From Candidatus Poribacteria bacterium (lineage in GTDB: Bacteria > Poribacteria > WGA-4E > PCPOR2b): a DNA stretch of 64,000 bases. The notes under the pieces are model-generated. The model was not told the DNA's origin. It did no database searches and was given only the letters and a program-made list of their open reading frames with translations. Shown piece by piece: positions 8,913-17,330 of this stretch (its first letter is position 1; every line of letters begins with the position of its first letter). Position numbers and translations under genes: made by a program. The stretch spans positions 26,901 to 90,900 of the forward strand of contig JAJECO010000033.1 in the NCBI GenBank assembly GCA_022822005.1, given 5' to 3'.

Positions 8913-9953
8913 ATGAAAGCCGCACGATTTTATGGCGGGAAAGATATACGACTCGAGATACTACCCGATCCAGTGCCGGAACAAGATGAAATACTGGTTC
9001 AGGTTGCGGCAACCGGTATCTGTGGGAGCGATCTCCACGGCTACCATGCTGAGAACCCCAAGCAGCTCGCCCCTCGTACTGCGGGGCATGAGTTGACCGG
9101 TGAGGTAGTCGCTCTTGGATCGGAAAATGTCAAATACAGGGTAGGTGCCCGTGTTGCCATCGAGCCAACCATCCCCTGTAACGCGTGTCCAGAGTGTCTC
9201 AGCGGGAACTATAATATCTGCTCTAACTTGGTACACATCGGTGGGATCGCTCGCGCCGGTGGATTTGCCGAATACATGGTCGCGCCTGAGGATAACGTCT
9301 ATATCCTCCCGGACAATGTCTCTTTTGAAGCGGGGGCATTAGCCGAAGTCTACGCCGTGGCTGTGCATGCCTTGTCTATGGTGCCAGTGAAGCCGGGGGA
9401 TCAGGTTGCGGTAATCGGCAGCGGACCTATCGGACTAACTATCGCTCAAATGGCGCATCTGGCGGGCGCGGAGTCAGTTGCGATTTTAGGTAAACCCGAC
9501 GGTCCACTACAAATTGCACAACGAGTGATGGGTGCAATTCCAATAAATGTTGACACAACGAATCCGGTGGAAGCGGTCAGAGCATGGACCAAGGGCAGGG
9601 GTGCAACCGTTGTCTTTGAAGCGGTGGGCGGCAAGGCAAACACGCTGATGCAGGCAACAGAAATTGCTGCCAAACGTGGAAAAATTTGCATGGTCGGCGG
9701 TCACGTCGCCCCTTTTACGCTGGATGCCCGATACGCACGTAGTCGCGAGTTGACCGTTACCTGGGCTTTCTGTTATGGACGGCGTGATGGGGAGAGGGAG
9801 TTCCAGATTGCGTTGAACTTGATGGGAGCAGGTAAACTCGATGCCACCCCGCTTATTACCCACCGTTTTCCGCTCGATGAGATTGAAGAGGCATTTGCTG
9901 TTGCTGATGGACGGGAGGCACACGGTTCGGTAAAGGTGCTTGTCCTTCCATAA
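8913..9953 (+). CDS. Zinc-dependent medium-chain alcohol/polyol dehydrogenase
   Basis: The protein has 346 residues, starting at an ATG with AGGAGG 7 bp upstream. Catalytic-zinc residues are present: Cys37 in GICGSDLHG and His59-Glu60 in AGHE. The four structural-zinc cysteines are at 89, 92, 95 and 103. The NAD(P) fold has VIGSGPIGL near residue 170. Layout and length match sorbitol dehydrogenase, threonine dehydrogenase and butanediol dehydrogenase relatives, and the substrate cannot be told. It probably oxidises a sugar or polyol, fitting the sugar-acid enzymes elsewhere in the window. The palindrome upstream suggests specific control. Confidence 0.9.
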   Translation: MKAARFYGGKDIRLEILPDPVPEQDEILVQVAATGICGSDLHGYHAENPKQLAPRTAGHELTGEVVALGSENVKYRVGARVAIEPTIPCNACPECLSGNYNICSNLVHIGGIARAGGFAEYMVAPEDNVYILPDNVSFEAGALAEVYAVAVHALSMVPVKPGDQVAVIGSGPIGLTIAQMAHLAGAESVAILGKPDGPLQIAQRVMGAIPINVDTTNPVEAVRAWTKGRGATVVFEAVGGKANTLMQATEIAAKRGKICMVGGHVAPFTLDARYARSRELTVTWAFCYGRRDGEREFQIALNLMGAGKLDATPLITHRFPLDEIEEAFAVADGREAHGSVKVLVLP

Positions 9954-10009
9954 AGTAGTTCAAGAAATTAGGCTACCACGACGGTTGCTCCTACGGGAAT
10001 CAATTTATG

Positions 10010-10034
10010 GTAGGGGTAGGTCTTGTACCTGCCC
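10010..10034. repeat. Short interspersed palindromic repeat, TGTAGGGG family, minimal copy
   Basis: GTAGGGGTAGGT, a 5-base centre, then ACCTGCCC followed by AAAA. The arms GGTAGGT and ACCTGCC pair imperfectly. The same flanks (TAGGGGCGGG ... CCTGCCCAAAA) enclose a longer centre at 18843-18895. It sits between two convergent genes. Confidence 0.45.
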
Positions 10035-10064
10035 AAAAATATGCGGGTGATATTACCAATCCTA

Positions 10065-10844
10065 TCACAGGCGAACTGCCGATCCCTCTGCGCGGAGTAG
10101 CGCTGCTTCTCCTAACAACCATCCACGCTCGACAGGGTTCACCACAACTAAAGTCAGGGTAATTTCATACGTTCCTAAACCGGTGATGATTCTTGATAGG
10201 TCCACCTCTCCCGTTATGCTTATTCCTTCAGCGGGATCTACCTCTCCGATCGCTTCTTCTTCGACAAGCGAAACTCCGTTGACATCAATACCCAAAAACG
10301 CTCCGGTTCTCGCTTTATCCTGAACGATATCATATCGCAATATTACGGGCTGATGCAAAATCCGGGTAACATTGACCTGATATCTCAATACGAGCGTTTC
10401 GCCATCACCTGTCCAATAGACATCCGAATCTATTAAGAATGATTGTGCGGCGAGGACCGTAACTGTAGCCGAGTGTTTAGCCATTGCAAACCCATCGGTT
10501 AACTGCAATGTGATGGTATGTGCGCCATGCGCGTTTGGGGCAAGGTAGGTCACGCTTGATCCATTCCCAACAATTGCTCCGCTACTTGCCTCCCAGCTAA
10601 AGATTAAGTCGGCCTCATCGCCCGAATAATCAAACGTTACCATGATCGTTGTGGTGTCGCCCGACTCTAGCGTTAGATCGGTCAGGTTTAGTTCACTGAT
10701 TCTTAGGGTATGGCGGATCGGAGGGGCGACTGTTTGATCTGTGTCGCAGCCAATTAGCGGGACAATGAAAATACCAATCGGCAAGAGCGAAATCCAGGTT
10801 TTAAACAGTTTAGAACGCTTTGGGGGTCTGAACCGATTTTGCAT
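10065..10844 (-). CDS. Predicted lipoprotein with PKD/Ig-like domain, unknown function
   Basis: The protein has 259 residues from ATG 10844, which has GGAGAAAGAG just upstream; further upstream in-frame ATGs lack this. The N-terminus is basic (NRFRPPKRSKLFK), then hydrophobic, and ends in the lipobox LIGC at about residue 33, so export and lipid anchoring are expected. The region around 50-125 reads like a PKD/Ig fold (FSWEASSGAIVGNGSSVTY, then HTITLQLTDGFA). The rest is beta-rich with no family I recognise. Its start lies 35 bp inside the end of the preceding small membrane gene, so it is the last gene of the Rieske operon. Confidence 0.7.
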   Translation of the reverse strand: MQNRFRPPKRSKLFKTWISLLPIGIFIVPLIGCDTDQTVAPPIRHTLRISELNLTDLTLESGDTTTIMVTFDYSGDEADLIFSWEASSGAIVGNGSSVTYLAPNAHGAHTITLQLTDGFAMAKHSATVTVLAAQSFLIDSDVYWTGDGETLVLRYQVNVTRILHQPVILRYDIVQDKARTGAFLGIDVNGVSLVEEEAIGEVDPAEGISITGEVDLSRIITGLGTYEITLTLVVVNPVERGWLLGEAALLRAEGSAVRL

Positions 10845-11208
10845 CAGTCTCTTTCTCCAAGATGTTGTTTCGGAATACATACCTTCGATCGCCATACCAC
10901 TCTATTCGCCACCTATCAAAGCCACGTTCAAACGTAACCACGCGCTCCGGAGGTCCGAGTTTGGCATGGAGTGCCTCAACAGCTTGTTGATCGCGTTCAC
11001 CCAGATATTTCGTCAAAATAGCAACGCCACCTAAAATCACGGCGAGCGCCAGCTTTCCCTGAGTTTTCACACTTATGCTGCGCACATCTGAAGCGGTACC
11101 CAGCAATAAAACGACCACCACAATGCAGCAAGTAAATTTTGTTATAGGTTTGAAATGTGTGGCTCGGGAAGGAGTAGCACATTTCAAACCGGTATCTCTA
11201 CTGTTCAT
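10810..11208 (-). CDS. Small membrane-anchored protein downstream of the Rieske genes
   Basis: The protein has 132 residues if it starts at ATG 11208, which overlaps the end of the Rieske gene by 11 bp. A longer frame reaches back to 11364 but would run inside that gene. Two hydrophobic stretches (CCIVVVVLLLGTA near 26-38 and LALAVILGGVAIL near 51-63) suggest membrane insertion. The tail is soluble, with LGPPERVVTFERGFDRW and WYGDRRYVFRNN, a strand pattern reminiscent of small lipoproteins of the SmpA/BamE kind. That resemblance is weak. The overlaps at both ends argue for translational coupling within a four-gene operon. Confidence 0.6.
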   Translation of the reverse strand: MNSRDTGLKCATPSRATHFKPITKFTCCIVVVVLLLGTASDVRSISVKTQGKLALAVILGGVAILTKYLGERDQQAVEALHAKLGPPERVVTFERGFDRWRIEWYGDRRYVFRNNILEKETDAKSVQTPKAF

Positions 11209-12946
11209 ACAGGTCAACCGCAGTCTCACCTTTTGCGAATCGTAGGGCTGTTTTTGCAGCGGAATCACTATTGGTGTTTTTGCGTTCATCGGTCGTCCAA
11301 CGCGCAAGTCCAACGAGCAATTGGTTCCGAGCCGGATGATCTTCGCAGAATTTCCACTCGTCAAAGGCTGTCCGCAATGTATGCAGGATATCCCAACCGT
11401 TATCGTCTCTGAGGATACACTGTCCCAGTTCTGCCAGTAGCCTATCGCCGGAGAAATCGCTATTGAGATATCCTCGGGTTACCCGCCCGACCTCTTGGAT
11501 CTGTACTGTTTCAATAGCGCTGATAACATCCTCAATCCCAGCGTCTTCGTTTGGGGCATCAGAGGGAGTCGTACTCCGAGGGGTGCTGAGGGGCATCTGC
11601 CGAATGTTAAGCCAACGGTTACTGAAAAATTCCCATGCTACATGGTAGAGTGCCTTGGCTGCGACCTGATAGCCACCAAACCGTAACGCCTTACGGATTG
11701 ACGAGGAAAGCGTGATTTCCTGTCCCAACTCCCACCAGCCCGGGCTCATGCTTGCCGGGGTGCGTGCCATCCGGTCAGCACCCAGAAGTACCATTGTTTG
11801 AACGATTTGGTCTATTCCTGCGCCACTCTTCAACGCGTTTGTGATTGTATCAAAGGTGTTGTCGAGATCGCCGCTTACAAGCCCCGCTGCAAAGACATCC
11901 TCGTCAAAATCAGACGCTTCAGATGGTGGATTCGCAGCAATTTCCGCTACAAAGTCCGCCAGCGATTCCAGTTTGCCAATCGCCTCCCGCCGGATTTCGT
12001 CCGGTGCGCCACGCCCGCGCCCCAAAACCTTCGCGGTGAGACCACACACCAACTCCTCCGACACCTCCCAGCCGAACTGTTCAAGCAGTTCGGCGAGATA
12101 GCCGATATAGAGCAAGCTATCACTATGTCCCAAGAAAAAAGGTTCAACAATACATTCATAAGCTAACGGGATAATTTTATCGTCATGTCCACCGAGGCGT
12201 CGGGCGGTGATCAAGCATTTTTCTATACCTTCCCACTCGCGGTCGGCGGAGAACACGCGAATCCATCGCTCTAACTTCTCCCACGTTATATCTCCCGGCA
12301 AGCGGGCAACACCTGGACGATCTCCTGCTCGTCCCGATGCTCCTGCCGCTGCCATCATCAGCGGGATAAGGCGGTCCTCCGGTTCATATTGGCTGGCAAC
12401 CTTCACACCGTTGACCAGATTAGCCAGGTGCCGTCCGCCCTCCCTCGCGTCCAGTTCGGTCACAAAATGTCTGCCCGCATGGCGTACCAATCGATTGAGG
12501 ACATCGCCTTCGGAAACTCCCTTAGCGAGTATAATTGCAACCGCTTTCGAAAGAGTCCAATTGTCACCAAACAACATCCCTTCTTGGAGCAGAAGGAAGT
12601 GAGCGTCGTCCCGTTTGTTGCCACCGCTAGCAATATCAATGTATATGTCGTTCTCACGCACTTCGACCGGGAACGTTGCCAAATCATCGCAGCCGCCCGT
12701 GAAACAACCGCCACCCCTCATGTCGTAGCTCCATCCATGCCAGTCACAAGTAAGCACACCGCCTCGTACGCGACCTCTCGTTAACGGGTAACCCATGTGT
12801 GGACATTGATTGTCGGTGGCGTAGATACCTCCATTGTGCTTAAACAGAGCGATGCTCTGTCCCTCAACTTTAATAGCTCTCGGTTTCCCTTCAGCGAGTT
12901 CATCCAATGTAGCAACTTTGACAAAGTTAGATGATGCGCTTAACAT
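11198..12946 (-). CDS. Rieske [2Fe-2S] domain fused to a large unknown helical region (copy 2)
   Basis: The protein has 582 residues, starting at ATG 12946 with GGAGG 6 bp upstream. Residues 8-105 are a Rieske ferredoxin domain with cluster ligands Cys48-His50 and Cys67-His70 (CPHMGYPLTRGRV ... CDWH). Residues from about 110 to 582 are predicted mostly helical and I recognise no family. Motifs shared with the neighbouring paralogue include LVNGVKVA, a DRLIPL-like piece, GADRMARTP, and an HxAW...NRWLN segment. No mononuclear-iron 2-His-1-Asp domain of the classical ring-hydroxylating oxygenases is apparent. The protein is cytoplasmic by sequence. Probably an electron carrier joined to its partner or to a redox enzyme; the substrate is unknown. 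Confidence 0.8.
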   Translation of the reverse strand: MLSASSNFVKVATLDELAEGKPRAIKVEGQSIALFKHNGGIYATDNQCPHMGYPLTRGRVRGGVLTCDWHGWSYDMRGGGCFTGGCDDLATFPVEVRENDIYIDIASGGNKRDDAHFLLLQEGMLFGDNWTLSKAVAIILAKGVSEGDVLNRLVRHAGRHFVTELDAREGGRHLANLVNGVKVASQYEPEDRLIPLMMAAAGASGRAGDRPGVARLPGDITWEKLERWIRVFSADREWEGIEKCLITARRLGGHDDKIIPLAYECIVEPFFLGHSDSLLYIGYLAELLEQFGWEVSEELVCGLTAKVLGRGRGAPDEIRREAIGKLESLADFVAEIAANPPSEASDFDEDVFAAGLVSGDLDNTFDTITNALKSGAGIDQIVQTMVLLGADRMARTPASMSPGWWELGQEITLSSSIRKALRFGGYQVAAKALYHVAWEFFSNRWLNIRQMPLSTPRSTTPSDAPNEDAGIEDVISAIETVQIQEVGRVTRGYLNSDFSGDRLLAELGQCILRDDNGWDILHTLRTAFDEWKFCEDHPARNQLLVGLARWTTDERKNTNSDSAAKTALRFAKGETAVDLYEQ

Positions 12947-13044
12947 AATTAACCTCCAGTGTTATTCTGTCTGATATCTATCTGAATTCTCCCCATGACG
13001 ATTTAAATGCTTGACTCCAATTCGGGTCTGCGAGGGCGAGCTGA

Positions 13045-14778
13045 TTAATCGTCAAATATCTCGACCGTCGTCCTCCCTTCCGCAAAGCGCATAGCCGTGG
13101 TTGTAGCGGATTGGCTGTCCTTGTTCGTGCGGATATCGGTGGCGTAGCGTGCGAGTGCGACGATAAGTTGGTTGCGAGCGGGATGTCCGGCGCAATTCTT
13201 CCATTCGTCGAGGACAGTGCGGAGCGTCGGCAAGATTTCCATACCGGTGTCGTCCCACAGGATGGCTTTGCCCAGTGCATGGAGCAGTCGCTCACTGGAA
13301 TACCCGGCATTGAGATAGCCGAGCACCTGCCCACCGACTGCTTGGACGTTGAGAGTTTCGATAGCATTGGTAATTTGCTGAAGACCTTCTTCTTCGCTGC
13401 CAGCATTGAATTCCACTTCCACTGGCAGTGGCGTCAATGTCCGTGACGGGATGTTGAGCCACCGATTGTCAAAAGTAAGCCATGCTGAGTGGAAGATACC
13501 TTTTGCCGCAGCAGCATCACCGGCGATGTGTTGCACCGTACGCAGTGAGGCCGCGAGGTTCAGTTCCGTTGTCAAGCATTCCCAGCCAGCATCCACATTA
13601 ACCGGTGTTCGTGCCATCCGATCAGCGGAAAGAATTACCAGTGTTGAAATGAGCTTGTCCACTGAAACGCCACCTCTCAGGGCACTCGTGACAGCGTCGA
13701 ACGCTCTCTGTACATCTACGCTTGACACTGCATTCACAAAGGCATCCTCGTCGTAATCTGTCGTTGTCTTCTCGCCTGTCTCCAATTCACTGAGTTTCTC
13801 TCTCATAATCCCAATAGCATCCCGACGGAACCGTTGAGGTTCACCACGCCCACGTCCGACCAGTTTAGAGCCGAGATTGAAGACCAGTTCAGACGCTTTC
13901 TCCCATCCAAACTCGTCAACCGCTTCGGAGAGATACCCCAGCGAAATAAGGTTATCTGAGAAACCAAGAAAGTGCGGCTCAACTGTACATTCAAAAAGCA
14001 GGGGCAGAATCTTTTCCGCATCGCCAAGCGTATAAGCGGTGAAAAGACACCGCTCAATCCGGCCAGAATGCCCGTCGCGCGAGAAAGTGCGTACCCACGG
14101 CTCGATATTCTCCCATCCCACCGGCTCAGGCAGCGGTACCACCTCAAGACGTTCCGCAGCGCCGCCGGAGGAAGCACTTGCCGCGGTCGTCAATGCTATC
14201 AGGCGATCTGAATCGTTATACCGCCGTCCTACCGCAAGCCCATTCATCAATCGGGCGATATCCCAACCCGCTTCTGATCCGTGCGAGCTAGCGATGTGTC
14301 GTCCGAGATGTTGTAGCACCAACTCCACAATCTCTACTTCCGCCACACCTCCTTTAAGGAGTAGGGCAATCGCTTTTGACATTGTCCAGCGATCTCCACT
14401 CAGAAGCCCCTCCCACAACAAGCTGAGATGCTCCGCCTTCCGTCTATAGGTCCAATCCCCGAGTTCCACCCAAATTTCGCCGCCCCGTACTTCGGCGGGG
14501 AAGGTTTGTAAATCATCGCACTCGACATTAAAGCAACCACCGCCCTCAAGATCGAAACTTCGCTCGTGCCAATCGCAGGTAAGGATGCCGTGTCGAACGC
14601 GGCCCCGTGTCAACGGATAACCCATGTGGGGGCATTGGTTATCGGTCGCATAAAGTTTGCCGTCAATGTTGAACAGCGCGATACTTCGTCCTTCACCGAT
14701 TTGGACTGCTTTTGCTTCCCCGAGAGGAACTTCACTCAAATCCGCCAATTTTGTCCATTCTGCTTCTTGAGTTACCAT
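13045..14778 (-). CDS. Rieske [2Fe-2S] domain fused to a large unknown helical region (copy 1)
   Basis: The protein has 577 residues and is the first gene of the operon. Cluster ligands are Cys49-His51 and Cys68-His71 in the same CPHMGYPLTRGRV ... CDWH context as the paralogue. The N-terminal Rieske part (about 7-105) is closely similar between the copies. The C-terminal part is more diverged but keeps its order of motifs: LMNGLAVGRRYNDSDRLIAL, GRGRGEP, SADRMARTP, NRWLNI and a C-terminal ARNQLIVALAR-like helix. Both C-termini also keep an NQL...LAR..TD pattern. The 98-bp gap to copy 2 suggests one transcript from tandem duplication. Function is unassigned. Confidence 0.8.
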   Translation of the reverse strand: MVTQEAEWTKLADLSEVPLGEAKAVQIGEGRSIALFNIDGKLYATDNQCPHMGYPLTRGRVRHGILTCDWHERSFDLEGGGCFNVECDDLQTFPAEVRGGEIWVELGDWTYRRKAEHLSLLWEGLLSGDRWTMSKAIALLLKGGVAEVEIVELVLQHLGRHIASSHGSEAGWDIARLMNGLAVGRRYNDSDRLIALTTAASASSGGAAERLEVVPLPEPVGWENIEPWVRTFSRDGHSGRIERCLFTAYTLGDAEKILPLLFECTVEPHFLGFSDNLISLGYLSEAVDEFGWEKASELVFNLGSKLVGRGRGEPQRFRRDAIGIMREKLSELETGEKTTTDYDEDAFVNAVSSVDVQRAFDAVTSALRGGVSVDKLISTLVILSADRMARTPVNVDAGWECLTTELNLAASLRTVQHIAGDAAAAKGIFHSAWLTFDNRWLNIPSRTLTPLPVEVEFNAGSEEEGLQQITNAIETLNVQAVGGQVLGYLNAGYSSERLLHALGKAILWDDTGMEILPTLRTVLDEWKNCAGHPARNQLIVALARYATDIRTNKDSQSATTTAMRFAEGRTTVEIFDD

Positions 14779-14831
14779 CCGTTATTTTCCTTTCTGCTGA
14801 TGTAGTGTTCCATGACTATAATGCGATTGCT

Positions 14832-14860
14832 TAGATAACTATAGGTTACGGCGTCATCAA
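14832..14860 (-). promoter_or_regulatory. Possible promoter of the Rieske operon
   Basis: On the minus strand TTGATG (14860-14855) and TATCTA (14837-14832) are 17 bp apart, 54 bp upstream of the first Rieske start codon. Confidence 0.4.
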
Positions 14861-15017
14861 TAATGAAATGATAGATTTTATTTTACCATAACAGGTGTTA
14901 AGTATCAAGGGCAAATTTCAAAAAAAACACCTATTTTCTTTTTTTTAGACGTTTAGCTTCATGTAGCTGTACTTTTCAATGTATGAGATGCGTTCTCAAG
15001 ATGGGGAATGGAGATAG

Positions 15018-15200
15018 AAGCTGACAATTACGAAAAGGTCAAATACTAACCCACAGCGCATCGAGCCACACGAAGTCCAGAAACCGATTGACAATACGGT
15101 GCAAATTCGCTATTATTATTGCCGTGAGATTAAACCTAAATATCTCAATGCAGATAAAATTACAGCTGAGGTAGTCTATCGTCTATTGAAGGAGCACTGA
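15018..15200 (+). pseudogene. 60-codon open stretch ending at the sat start codon, possible gene remnant
   Basis: The frame is open from 15018 (after TAG at 15015) to TGA at 15198-15200, directly in front of the sat ATG. It has no ATG; a GTG at about 15099 would give 33 residues. The peptide contains TVQIRYYYCREIKPKYLNAD and ends AEVVYRLLKEH, which looks protein-like but matches nothing I know. It could be the 3' end of a decayed gene or chance. Confidence 0.25.
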
Positions 15201-16391
15201 ATGATTAAACCACACGGTTCTGATACTCTAAATCCGCTTTACGTTGCCGACGATTCCAAGCGCGCAGCGTTGACTGAAGAAGCTAAAAACCTACCCGCTA
15301 TCCTAATATCTTCGGGAGCTGCAGCATCTGCCGTCATGCTCGGATCGGGTTATTTTAATCCGCTCACCGGCTACATGAACCTCGCTGAAGCCACGAGCGT
15401 CGCGCAGAATATGACGCTGCCGAACGGTCTGTTTTGGCCCGTCCCAATCATGAATATTGTCAAAGCAGAACAGGTTACTGATGCGATTAGGAACGCTAAT
15501 CGGATTGCGCTGCTCGATCCAAATGTAGACGGTCAGCCCCCCATTGCTATCATGGAGATTGCAGGGATTGAAGAAATCTCCGATGACCAGAGAACGTATC
15601 TGATTGAGCAGATTTTTAGAACGACGGATCCGGCACACCCCGGTGTGGAAGCCTTTACGGATATGGGAAATATGGTGATCTCTGGCTCAATTCAGGTTCT
15701 CAACTATTCCTACTTCAGATCTGACTTTCCCGAAACATTCCGCACCGCCAGCGAAATCCGAGAGGATACTGAGAAACGGGGGTGGAGTACAGTCGTTGCC
15801 TTCCAGACAAGGAACCCGATGCACCGTGCACACGAGGAGCTCTGTAAAATTGCACAGAAGGAAGTCAATGCCGATGGGGTACTGATTCACATGCTACTTG
15901 GGAGGTTGAAACCGGGCGATATCCCCGCCCATGTCCGTGACGCTTCCATCCGTAAAATGGTCGAACTGTATTTCCCCGAAAACACTGTCTCAATTACAGG
16001 TTACGGATTTGATATGCTCTACGCAGGTCCCCGTGAAGCTGTCTTACACGCGGTCTTCAGACAGAATTGTGGATGCACACACCTGATTGTTGGTCGAGAT
16101 CACGCAGGCGTGGGAGACTACTACGGTCCCTTTGATGCACAGACGATTTTTGACGACATCCCCGAAGGCGCACTTGAAATCGAAATTTTCCGGGGTGATC
16201 ACACCGTTTGGTGTAACAAGTGTGGCAAGATTATAATGATACGTGATTGTCCGCACGAACCGGAAGACCATCTATTCCTATCAGGCACCAAGGTCAGAGA
16301 CATGCTAGCAGCGGGTGAGATGCTGCCGCCGGAATTTGCGCGTCCCGAAGTTGCAGAAATCTTGATGAAGTTTTACCAAGAGGAGGAGTAA
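15201..16391 (+). CDS. sat: Sulfate adenylyltransferase (ATP sulfurylase)
   Basis: The protein has 396 residues, the normal size for the monofunctional homomeric enzyme. It makes APS from ATP and sulfate. Key motifs are QTRNPMHRAH at 202-211 (phosphate-binding HxxH-type loop) and LIVGRDHAGVGD near 294. A zinc-type cluster near the C-terminus shows two Cys in CNKCGK and Cys-His in DCPHEPEDH, and is followed by SGTKVRDML. The start is ATG 15201 with AAGGAG upstream. No APS kinase, APS reductase or sulfite reductase is in the window, so whether it serves assimilation, dissimilation or sulfation cannot be told. Neighbouring modABC transports molybdate, a known structural analogue of sulfate for this enzyme. 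Confidence 0.95.
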   Translation: MIKPHGSDTLNPLYVADDSKRAALTEEAKNLPAILISSGAAASAVMLGSGYFNPLTGYMNLAEATSVAQNMTLPNGLFWPVPIMNIVKAEQVTDAIRNANRIALLDPNVDGQPPIAIMEIAGIEEISDDQRTYLIEQIFRTTDPAHPGVEAFTDMGNMVISGSIQVLNYSYFRSDFPETFRTASEIREDTEKRGWSTVVAFQTRNPMHRAHEELCKIAQKEVNADGVLIHMLLGRLKPGDIPAHVRDASIRKMVELYFPENTVSITGYGFDMLYAGPREAVLHAVFRQNCGCTHLIVGRDHAGVGDYYGPFDAQTIFDDIPEGALEIEIFRGDHTVWCNKCGKIIMIRDCPHEPEDHLFLSGTKVRDMLAAGEMLPPEFARPEVAEILMKFYQEEE

Positions 16392-16431
16392 TCCCGCAAT
16401 TTCCTTGCACCGTCAATCCTGAAGATCTTTG

Positions 16432-17223
16432 CTACCATTTCATATTCAGCGCAAATCGCGGCTGATCGCTCACATTTTTGCTCCCTGAATGGATACACAG
16501 GTGATGTAGAAACAGGATATCGCCGCGATGAAGGGGCATGCCAACAGGATCACCGAGATTCAGATCAGGCAGGTCGGCGTTCAAGTTGGTTCGGTATTCG
16601 TAGCGGGCTGGTTTTTTTTTCGCTACACGCTCTAGTTCGTGATGAGATCCGGGCCAGACAAACGTTCCCCCGCCGTGCGGTGCGATATCGTTCAAATAAA
16701 TCAATGCACCGACCCGGAAGACGGGTGGGAATGTCTTGTGATAGTGTTCTTCAAGAGAGTGGTCCAGGTGTCCACCTGTCGTGATCGTTGGAGATTCCCA
16801 CTCATCGGAGGTCGGGTAGATATTGATGGCGTAGGCGCAGTCCCATCTGAAGAACTTGGAAACATCTTCCTTTGCTTCCTGTGCTGCAAGAAAATCAGGC
16901 GCACAATATGTCTTCGGATGCCGATGCAACTTACTAAATGTAGCAGGATCGTCTTCCGTCAACTGTGCCGCTGCCGCAAGGCATCCCGGAGTGAAGCAAT
17001 TGACTAAGGCCGCGCTGTTGTATAAGCATATCCCTCCTTGGACCTTCTCCCAGGAGGAGGGCGGATCCTCCGGATCAATTCCCACGCAACGCCACATAGC
17101 AGTCTCCGCTTTTGCAGCAGTGCCTTCGGGGATCAAGCCCGAAACAAGCAGGTAGCCGTCACGATGATATTGCTCAATTTGTGCCTCTGAAATGAGGGAG
17201 CTATTTGAACCTCGACTGGTCAT
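16432..17223 (-). CDS. Phytanoyl-CoA dioxygenase (PhyH)-family Fe(II)/2-oxoglutarate oxygenase
   Basis: The protein has 263 residues from ATG 17223, with GGAGG 7 bp upstream; a longer frame to 17274 lacks such a site. The double-stranded beta-helix iron ligands are visible: HLD in TTGGHLDHSLEEHYHK and the distal His in DILFLHHLCIHSGSKN, followed by the 2-oxoglutarate Arg in QPRFALNMKW. The N-terminal EQYHRDGYLLVSGLI is typical of the family. Members hydroxylate small molecules, and the substrate here is unknown. It is convergent with sat and divergent from modA. PhyH paralogues are characteristically abundant in Poribacteria; a second one lies at 30669. Confidence 0.88.
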   Translation of the reverse strand: MTSRGSNSSLISEAQIEQYHRDGYLLVSGLIPEGTAAKAETAMWRCVGIDPEDPPSSWEKVQGGICLYNSAALVNCFTPGCLAAAAQLTEDDPATFSKLHRHPKTYCAPDFLAAQEAKEDVSKFFRWDCAYAINIYPTSDEWESPTITTGGHLDHSLEEHYHKTFPPVFRVGALIYLNDIAPHGGGTFVWPGSHHELERVAKKKPARYEYRTNLNADLPDLNLGDPVGMPLHRGDILFLHHLCIHSGSKNVSDQPRFALNMKW

Positions 17224-17330
17224 GTCAATTCCTCCATAGAGCCTTCGGTTATGGCGATCGATTGTTTCTGGCAAGATAACACACTATTGGAAGTTAAGCA
17301 ATACAAATTAATGGATACTGATTAAAATTG

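Larger units (their letters stand above)
14779..15200. other. 422-bp divergent gap between the Rieske operon and sat
   Basis: It holds the Rieske promoter candidate and an AT-rich patch. A stem AGGTGTT (14893-14899) / AACACCT (14926-14932) with a 26-nt loop is followed by a T-rich run up to 14946. A 60-codon open stretch reaches the sat start. On the plus strand the stem plus T-run looks like a weak intrinsic terminator, but no plus-strand gene lies before it. It could belong to a leader upstream of sat. Confidence 0.4.

Noticed and set aside
11209..11364. Longer N-terminus for the small membrane protein (184 residues)
   Set aside because: This part lies entirely inside the 3' end of the Rieske gene and has no protein-like pattern; the ATG at 11208 overlaps the Rieske stop in the usual coupled way.
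14893..14946. Intrinsic terminator
   Set aside because: Stem plus T-run fits, but the stem is 7 bp with a 26-nt loop, and there is no plus-strand gene upstream that it could end.
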